Shown here piece after piece: positions 5,149 through 10,126 of a DNA stretch of 10,126 nt. The position numbers and the translations under genes were made by a program. Numbering within the stretch: the stretch's first letter is position 1; each line of letters opens with the position of its first letter. The notes under the pieces were generated by a model that made no database searches, was not told where the DNA came from, and worked only from the letters and a program-made list of their open reading frames with translations. Origin of the DNA: Candidatus Kaiserbacteria bacterium. GTDB taxonomy: Bacteria; Patescibacteriota; Minisyncoccia; Phycocordibacterales; UBA2100. The stretch is from assembly GCA_024654165.1 (NCBI GenBank), contig JANLIP010000006.1, positions 1 through 10,126 of the forward strand, in the 5' to 3' direction.

Positions 5149-6210
5149 TCACTCTTCCAAAACAGCAAAAGACCTTCTCTTCCCTATGTCTTTTACCAAT
5201 TCCTGTATCGTCGCGGCAGCCGGAACAGAAAGAAGGATTCCCAAAAAACCTGCAAGCTTCGCGCCCACGATAAGAGCCAATATCACTAAGAGTGCGGGAA
5301 CTCCTACGACCCTGGTTACAACGAGCGGATAAATCAAATGATTTTCAAATTGCTGGACAATTGCGTAAAGCGCGACAGTAAGAAAGCCAAGGGTCGCACC
5401 GCCGTCTACGAAACCGATGATGACCGCCGGCACTGCCGCGAGAGTGGGGCCGAACACGGGGATAATCTCAAATACCGCGGCAATGATAGACAATAGCAAC
5501 GCATGTTTTACTCCCAGAATGGTGAGTCCCAGATACACGAGAACTCCCATGATTACGGCAAGAATCAGCTGCCCCTGCATCCACAATCCGATTTTATTTT
5601 GGGAGCGCCTCCACAAATCCAGAACGTACGCGTGATATTTAACAGGAGTAACAACGCGCAGAAAATCGTCTACGCCAGTTTCTATCACTGCAAAGTAAAA
5701 AGAGAAAACGACAATGAGTATAAACGAGAACACCCCGCCAAACACGTTGCTTGCAGTCTCAAAAGCGCTGCCGAACGTTCCGTTCACGACTAGGGCACTG
5801 CGCACGCTCTCTATAATGTCGGCGCCGGTTACGGTACTCGGGGCCACGGTGCCCAGAAAGCGGGAGTATCCGTCAAACGCTCCCGCGCGAGTGAATGCGT
5901 CAAGATATGTAGGAAGCGTCGTCAAAAACGTTGCCAGTTCTTCCAAGACAGTCGGGAGAAAGAAATAGAACATGAGGAAAAAAACGCCGAACATTGTCAG
6001 GTAAACGGAGATGACAGAGAGAAGCCGCGGCAATTTTCGCCGCATCAGGGCCGCGATGGCGGGTTCTATGGACGAAGCGATTACGACTGCAGTTATAACC
6101 ACAAGAACAAAATCGCGCAGGTAATATATTAACCATGCAACCACCAAAATTAAGACTGTTTTTATTACAGTACCGGTCGTGATGGATATATGTAGAGGGC
6201 GGTCTTCCAT
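5149..6210 (-). CDS. AI-2E family (PerM/TqsA-like) membrane permease
   Basis: This is a polytopic inner-membrane protein of the AI-2E transporter family. The 353 residues show the family layout: two N-terminal membrane helices (about 13-29 and 32-50), a third near 66-86, and then a soluble amphipathic stretch (about 88-150) before the rest. Further segments lie at about 155-176, 210-232, 235-266, 272-288 and 300-332. The conserved C-terminal part has FEIIPVFGPTLAAVPAVIIGF and a QQFENHLIYPLVV motif. Members act as exporters or ion antiporters, and few are truly tied to autoinducer-2. No quorum-sensing gene is nearby, so the substrate is unknown. It begins 56 bases after glyS and ends 91 bases before metG, in the same direction as both. 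Confidence 0.92.
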   Translation of the reverse strand: MEDRPLHISITTGTVIKTVLILVVAWLIYYLRDFVLVVITAVVIASSIEPAIAALMRRKLPRLLSVISVYLTMFGVFFLMFYFFLPTVLEELATFLTTLPTYLDAFTRAGAFDGYSRFLGTVAPSTVTGADIIESVRSALVVNGTFGSAFETASNVFGGVFSFILIVVFSFYFAVIETGVDDFLRVVTPVKYHAYVLDLWRRSQNKIGLWMQGQLILAVIMGVLVYLGLTILGVKHALLLSIIAAVFEIIPVFGPTLAAVPAVIIGFVDGGATLGFLTVALYAIVQQFENHLIYPLVVTRVVGVPALLVILALIVGAKLAGFLGILLSVPAAATIQELVKDIGKRRSFAVLEE

Positions 6211-6266
6211 TCCCGCAATCGTAGCACAAGAAGAAAACGCGCGCTAAATAGACCCCGAGGGCATTT

Positions 6267-7568
6267 TTATACGTCTGCAGTTACGCGTTGCAAAAGCGCA
6301 CTTGTTGAAACGCGCTCTTGGGCCCCCGTATCACGATTTCGTACAGTAACGGTATCATCTTCAAGCGTCTGGAAATCTATAGTAATACATACGGGCGTGC
6401 CGATTTCGTCCTGCCTGCGATACCGCTTGCCTATATTGCCGTTGTCGTCCCACATGATTTGCGGCACCGCCTTTTTTAACTCTGTGTATATGCCGCGCGC
6501 CTTGGCGACAAGTTCGGGCTTATTTTTCAGAAGCGGAAAAACGGCTGCCTTAATCGGAGCAACTGCTGAATTAAATTTCAAATATACCCTGGTCTCTTCG
6601 CCCGAATCATCTTCAGTGTATGCAGATGCAAGAAGGGCAAGAATCGTACGGTCAACTCCAAACGACGGTTCAATGACATGAGGCACTGTCTTTTCTCCCG
6701 TGGCATCGTCAACAATCACTGAGAGCTCAACCCCAGAGGCTTTTGTATGCGCCTGCAAATCAAAATCGCCTCGGTATGCAAGCCCGCACAACTCTTTTCT
6801 GCCAAATGGAAAATCAAACTCAAAATCAATCGTGCGCTTGGAATAATGCGCGCGGTCGCCGTCTCCCACTTCTAATTCATGCACAGAATCGCGCATGATG
6901 CCTATGGCAGTGAGAAATTTGAGCACATTTTCTCTCCACGCCTCAAACCCCTTTTCCCATTCACCCGGTTGCACAAAATATTCAACTTCCATCTGTTCCA
7001 TTTCGCGAACGCGGAATAGAAAATCGCGCGGGGCTATCTCGTTGCGGAACGCTTTTCCTATTTGTGCAATTCCAAAAGGCAATTTCGGATGAAACGAATC
7101 AATAATATTTTTGAAATTGACGAAGATTCCCCCTGCTGTTTCGGGCCGGAGATATGAGACCGCGCCGGCGTCATCTGTCGCGCCGATATGCGTCTTGAAC
7201 ATCATATTAAACTGCTTAACCTCGCCGAATTGGCCCCCGCATTCCGGACACTTACCCTCTACCTGATCGGCACGAAATCTGTGACGGCATTTTTTGCACT
7301 CAACAAGCGGATCCTGAAACCCCTCTACATGCCCGCTTGCTTTCCACGCTTCGCTACTCATGATTATCGCGGTATCCACCCCATACATATCATCGCGATT
7401 CTGGACGAACATTCGCCACCATAAGTTCTTGATATTATTTTTGAGTTCCACGCCAAGAGGGCCATAATCCCAAAATCCGGAAAGCCCGCCGTAGATCTCG
7501 GAGCCCGGATAAATGAATCCGCGTCTCTTTGCGAGCGAGACTATCTTTTCCATCGTAACTTCGTTCAT
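6267..7568 (-). CDS. glyS: Glycyl-tRNA synthetase, homodimeric class II type
   Basis: This alpha2-type GlyRS charges tRNA-Gly. It opens MEKIVSLAKRRGFIYPGSEIYGG, the family's N-terminus. A zinc-binding pair C-x2-C...C-x2-C (about residues 91-110) follows. Motif 2 is FRNEIAPRDFLFRVREMEQME, and there is a GDFDLQAH segment, motif 3 EPSFGVDRTILALL, and an anticodon-binding domain from about 330 to the end. The RPETAQG signature reads RPETAGG here. I chose the ATG at 7568 (433 residues). A GTG at 7580 would add four residues, but it lies inside a direct repeat, and only the ATG gives an ATGA overlap with the upstream gene once that repeat is collapsed. No Shine-Dalgarno is seen. Confidence 0.96.
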   Translation of the reverse strand: MNEVTMEKIVSLAKRRGFIYPGSEIYGGLSGFWDYGPLGVELKNNIKNLWWRMFVQNRDDMYGVDTAIIMSSEAWKASGHVEGFQDPLVECKKCRHRFRADQVEGKCPECGGQFGEVKQFNMMFKTHIGATDDAGAVSYLRPETAGGIFVNFKNIIDSFHPKLPFGIAQIGKAFRNEIAPRDFLFRVREMEQMEVEYFVQPGEWEKGFEAWRENVLKFLTAIGIMRDSVHELEVGDGDRAHYSKRTIDFEFDFPFGRKELCGLAYRGDFDLQAHTKASGVELSVIVDDATGEKTVPHVIEPSFGVDRTILALLASAYTEDDSGEETRVYLKFNSAVAPIKAAVFPLLKNKPELVAKARGIYTELKKAVPQIMWDDNGNIGKRYRRQDEIGTPVCITIDFQTLEDDTVTVRNRDTGAQERVSTSALLQRVTADV

Positions 7569-7605
7569 AGGTTTGTACACCGTACCATATATTGTGTATT
7601 TCTTC

Positions 7606-7640
7606 AGGCTACAAGCTACCGGCTACGGGCTATAAGCTTT
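7606..7640. repeat. Heptad tandem repeat array between the surface-protein gene and glyS
   Basis: There are five 7-bp units in exact register over 35 bp, of the form nnGCTAC (AAGCTAC and CGGCTAC are two of them); the fourth ends in CTAT and the last is degenerate. A 10-bp direct repeat CACCGTACCA brackets the array at 7578-7587 and 7642-7651. The inner copy overlaps the stop codon of the surface-protein gene and the outer copy overlaps the alternative GTG start of glyS. Confidence 0.8.
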
Positions 7641-9590
7641 TCACCGTACCACAGTAGCATTAGTAGAAGAAAAACCGGCGTCCCCCAGAATATTCGTGGT
7701 TACGTCGGGCGCCGAGCGCGTGACTGCTAAGCCGGTAGAAGCATCCGTTCCGGAAAGAGAGATGTTCTGAAGAATGGCTGGTATCTGCCCGATCTGGCTG
7801 GTTGAGGGCGTAACCCCGAGAGCAATCGCCACTAGGCGCGGAGGATTTCCGCGAATTCCAACTCCGGATTCTATATCGCCGATATTCCACGTGATAGTCC
7901 CGTCGGTATTATTGAAAACAATATTCTCGGAGGAAGGAATGTACATTCCAAGAGAGCGCACATAAGGAGGAAGATGCGCCGTGAGCTTGGCGCCGGTAAT
8001 TTTATTAGTGGTATTAGTAACATTGAGAATAACTGCATAGGTCGTCTCTGCGCCCGATTGCGGAGGCATAGGTCCCACGCTTCCAAAAGGATTCTCGTAG
8101 TAATGCCCTTCGGCGCTCACTTCTAGATTACTGGCTACCTTCACGATTTGCGACGCAGTGGCCTGCAAGTTTTCCGGCACGCCGGATTCAGAGAGCCTTT
8201 TAACAGCGGCATGCACTGTGATGGTCAGTTTCGGATTCTTAAGAGCTTCCAAGACTTGTGCGGACGGCATTATAAATGAGAAACCTACGGTCCCTTTTGC
8301 GCCGGGGGCAAGGTTTGCCAAAGTGCCTTTTGTCGTATTTTTATCCCATAAGACAACGCTGTCTGAAGAGCGGTAAAAGCCATCTGTTGAACGCACGGTC
8401 TGGCCGTCGATTTCCACTCCTGAAAGCCTGGCGACTATTACGGCATCGGTAATGGGGGTTATCAGGTTGTTTTGCCATGCGATAGAAACATCAACTGTAT
8501 CCCCTGGGGCCACAACCACTCCGGAACCGCTTTCCTTGTTTACAGAAACGGCCATGTCCAAAAATGGTTTGGAAACGGCTACATTGTAAGAATTCACGGA
8601 GAGCACGGTATCTATGTTCGGGCTGTTCTTCGTGGTTCGCGTGCCAAGTGTAGTTCTAAACATGCGCTCATCGCCGGATTCTCCTATAAGCGTTCCCCTG
8701 ATAGAAATACTGATTGATTTTCCCGGCACTATGTCTCCGAGCTCCCACACGCCAGGACGCACAGGCTTCACATCTGCAGACGAGAAAATAAATCCGAAAG
8801 GATAGCCCACGCTCAACAAAACATCTCTTATAGGAACTTCTGCATTTGAGGATATGTTGAGGCGTATAATCATCGGCTGGCCGGAAACGGTCTCTTTGTT
8901 GCCTTCAATGGCGATAGAGATAGGACTGGAACTGAAAGTGAGTTCATACTCCGTCTCTGGCGTAACAAAAATGGCACTTGAGCCCTGGAGGCGGTACTCA
9001 AGCGCAACCTTGACCGTTGCACGCTGTCCCTCTGCGCCAGAAAATATGGCTTGCACAGGAATGTTGCGGACGCCTCCTTGTTCCAGTGTGCCGATTGAAA
9101 TGCGCTTGCCTAAAACATCTGAAGCAACGTCCGTAGAAGAACGAGTGCCTGCCGGGTACGTGATGAGCAAATCCGCGAGCTGTAGCGCAGTACTGTTTCT
9201 ATTTGAGACTGTTATCTGAAGTTCTGTTTTTCCACCGCCCGGAACATTTGGGGGGCCGGAAACTGAAATTCCGATGTTGCTTGACGCACCAGGTGAAGCG
9301 CCTCCTCCGATGATGAAATAGTATGCAAAGAAAACGGCTATGCCGATAATAAATGCTATTACAGCAAAGATAAACCATTTAAATATATTCTTAGTAAGCG
9401 CGGTGTTAGATGGCTCCGCGATTACGTCCTCGGGATTTTGGCCTTGTTTTTCCCAGTCTTCGGGGGGAGATGTTCTGTCCTGTGTTAAGAAACGCCGCGG
9501 ATGCTCTTTGATTTTGCCGGAAAGCGAACGCGAATACATCGCACGGCGCAAGCGCTCTATTTTCTCTTTCTCGTGTTCTGAAGAATCCAT
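7641..9590 (-). CDS. Membrane-anchored surface protein with repeated beta-sandwich domains
   Basis: I do not recognise a named gene. The product has 649 residues. A charged N-terminal cytoplasmic region (1-69, starting with the helix EHEKEKIERLRRAMYSR) precedes one membrane helix (about 70-94, FKWFIFAVIAFIIGIAVFFAYYF). A Gly/Ser-rich spacer and about 550 outward-facing residues follow. These look like four beta-sandwich repeats of 110-140 residues starting near 106, 222, 343 and 487. Each opens with a strand such as ISVSGPPNV or LEVSAEGHYY, with a P-G or S-G turn and an N-x-T/S-rich strand (ITVSNRNST, LNVTNTTNK). The style is that of DUF11/CARDB-like adhesion or cell-wall domains. There is no LPXTG or other sorting signal. 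The start has GAGGGG directly against the ATG. A role in the envelope or host contact is inferred. Confidence 0.8.
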   Translation of the reverse strand: MDSSEHEKEKIERLRRAMYSRSLSGKIKEHPRRFLTQDRTSPPEDWEKQGQNPEDVIAEPSNTALTKNIFKWFIFAVIAFIIGIAVFFAYYFIIGGGASPGASSNIGISVSGPPNVPGGGKTELQITVSNRNSTALQLADLLITYPAGTRSSTDVASDVLGKRISIGTLEQGGVRNIPVQAIFSGAEGQRATVKVALEYRLQGSSAIFVTPETEYELTFSSSPISIAIEGNKETVSGQPMIIRLNISSNAEVPIRDVLLSVGYPFGFIFSSADVKPVRPGVWELGDIVPGKSISISIRGTLIGESGDERMFRTTLGTRTTKNSPNIDTVLSVNSYNVAVSKPFLDMAVSVNKESGSGVVVAPGDTVDVSIAWQNNLITPITDAVIVARLSGVEIDGQTVRSTDGFYRSSDSVVLWDKNTTKGTLANLAPGAKGTVGFSFIMPSAQVLEALKNPKLTITVHAAVKRLSESGVPENLQATASQIVKVASNLEVSAEGHYYENPFGSVGPMPPQSGAETTYAVILNVTNTTNKITGAKLTAHLPPYVRSLGMYIPSSENIVFNNTDGTITWNIGDIESGVGIRGNPPRLVAIALGVTPSTSQIGQIPAILQNISLSGTDASTGLAVTRSAPDVTTNILGDAGFSSTNATVVR

Positions 9591-9641
9591 CCCCTCAATA
9601 ATACCAGAATTTCAACGTAGTCTTCCTGGTTTCTGGTCCCC

Positions 9642-9676
9642 CTAGAAGCTAGTATCTAGCAGCTAGAAGCTGTCCC
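9642..9676. repeat. Heptad tandem repeat array in the recO-surface protein gap
   Basis: Four perfect CTAGnnn units (9642-9669), including two copies of CTAGAAG, are followed by a degenerate fifth unit, again 35 bp in total. An 8-bp direct repeat GTCCCCCT flanks the array at 9636-9643 and 9672-9679. The second copy reaches the recO stop codon. The remaining gap (9591-9635) has only a weak ACCAGAA/TTCTGGT stem (9603-9609 with 9631-9637). Confidence 0.8.
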
Positions 9677-9678
9677 CC

Positions 9679-10126
9679 TTACAGATGCGTTTCCGAAATT
9701 GCATGGTTTATCGTGCGCAACAGTACTTCGCGCATGGCGTCTGCCTCGCGCAAGCTTTCTTCTGTATAAGTCGTGTGCGTTAGGAGAGCGCTTTGCAATG
9801 CCTCGGAGGAAATGTACCCAAGCGTGTGCATAATCCTCGCTACGCAAATGAGTTCAATAGAAGGCCACGCTTCGCACTCGTCTTGCATGAGTGCACGATG
9901 CGCCTCTTTCAAAATATCAAAGAGGCGTTCATGCGCCTCCTCCCCCGCGACGAATCTAGTGACAAGCCCTGATATGCGCGCGAATGCGGATAAGGCTTTG
10001 GGATTCTTTTTGTTCGCGCCCCCTATCGCTTTTGCTCCGGCAAGGCGCCAGCCCGCCTTCCCCTTAACAAGAGCGACATGTGCAAGAGAATAATTCTGCA
10101 GAGAGTATCGCATCTTGGATTTTGTT
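9679..10126 (-). CDS. recO: DNA repair protein RecO, C-terminal part (5' end outside window)
   Basis: RecO loads RecA onto SSB-coated single strands and anneals DNA in the RecFOR pathway. The frame stays open through the right edge (T-K-S-K-M-R-Y-S-L-Q...), so the Met at 10113 is internal and the N-terminal OB domain lies outside. About 149 residues are visible. SKMRYSLQNYS followed by ALVKGKAGWRLAGA matches the end of the RecO OB domain (typically S-K-L-R-Y-S-L-Q...V-R-G-K-E-G-W-R-L), and an all-helical C-terminal domain follows (residues AFARISGLVTRFVAGEE to the end). No zinc-binding cysteine cluster is visible. The first ORF-like methionine could mislead an annotator into calling a short complete gene. 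The protein's usual partner SSB is encoded further along the same strand. Confidence 0.82.
   Translation of the reverse strand, partial: TKSKMRYSLQNYSLAHVALVKGKAGWRLAGAKAIGGANKKNPKALSAFARISGLVTRFVAGEEAHERLFDILKEAHRALMQDECEAWPSIELICVARIMHTLGYISSEALQSALLTHTTYTEESLREADAMREVLLRTINHAISETHL

Noticed and set aside
5149..6210. A quorum-sensing autoinducer-2 exporter
   Set aside because: The family name is misleading; nothing in the neighbourhood concerns AI-2, so only the broad permease call is supported.
2051..9676. CRISPR-like arrays
   Set aside because: Units are 7 bp with 3 variable bases, there are no 23-47-bp repeats or spacers, and no cas genes are present.
9679..10113. A complete 144-residue protein starting at Met 10113
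   Set aside because: The codons before this Met (T-K-S-K) fit RecO and the frame runs off the window edge.

Overview
The window looks like part of a small, streamlined bacterial genome of the Candidate Phyla Radiation, most likely Parcubacteria (Paceibacterota). This is inferred from protein style: a ribosomal protein S6 with N- and C-terminal extensions, an EF-P with an atypical tip loop, a short MetRS without a C-terminal tRNA-binding domain, a large membrane-anchored beta-repeat protein of the kind often seen in this group, and start codons almost without Shine-Dalgarno sequences. No taxonomic marker such as 16S rRNA is present, so the assignment is not proven.

Layout. On the + strand, bases 1-252 hold the C-terminal half of a GNAT acetyltransferase, cut by the window edge. 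A 193-base gap containing a long inverted repeat follows, and then efp (446-1006). A strong bidirectional terminator (1090-1123) separates efp from nine convergent minus-strand genes that fill the rest of the window. In transcription order (right to left) these are recO (cut by the right edge), a 649-residue anchored surface protein, glyS, an AI-2E-family permease, metG, tatD, rpsF, ssb and rpsR. Gaps are short (2 to about 200 bases) and contain no other clear terminator, so the nine could be one long operon or a few overlapping ones.

Function. The region is dominated by translation: EF-P, two aminoacyl-tRNA synthetases (GlyRS, MetRS) and the ribosomal proteins S6 and S18, which bind each other on the 30S platform. 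ssb sits between rpsF and rpsR as in the classic bacterial operon. RecO (recombinational repair), SSB (RecO's usual partner) and the TatD nuclease add a DNA-maintenance theme. The permease and the surface protein are envelope components.

Unexplained structure. Most of what is unusual lies between the genes. (1) Three intergenic gaps carry 35-bp arrays of about five 7-bp units with a constant CTAG/CTAC-like core and three variable bases. Each array is bracketed by a direct repeat of 6, 8 or 10 bp. Collapsing the 10-bp repeat at the glyS junction restores an ATGA stop/start overlap. (2) Three translation genes (efp, rpsR, metG) each have a widely spaced inverted repeat in the leader (arms 25, 25 and 14 bp; loops 65-91 bases); in efp, and possibly metG, one arm covers the start codon. 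(3) metG carries an in-frame palindromic insertion of about nine codons. I see no CRISPR array, tRNA, rRNA, transposase or phage gene.
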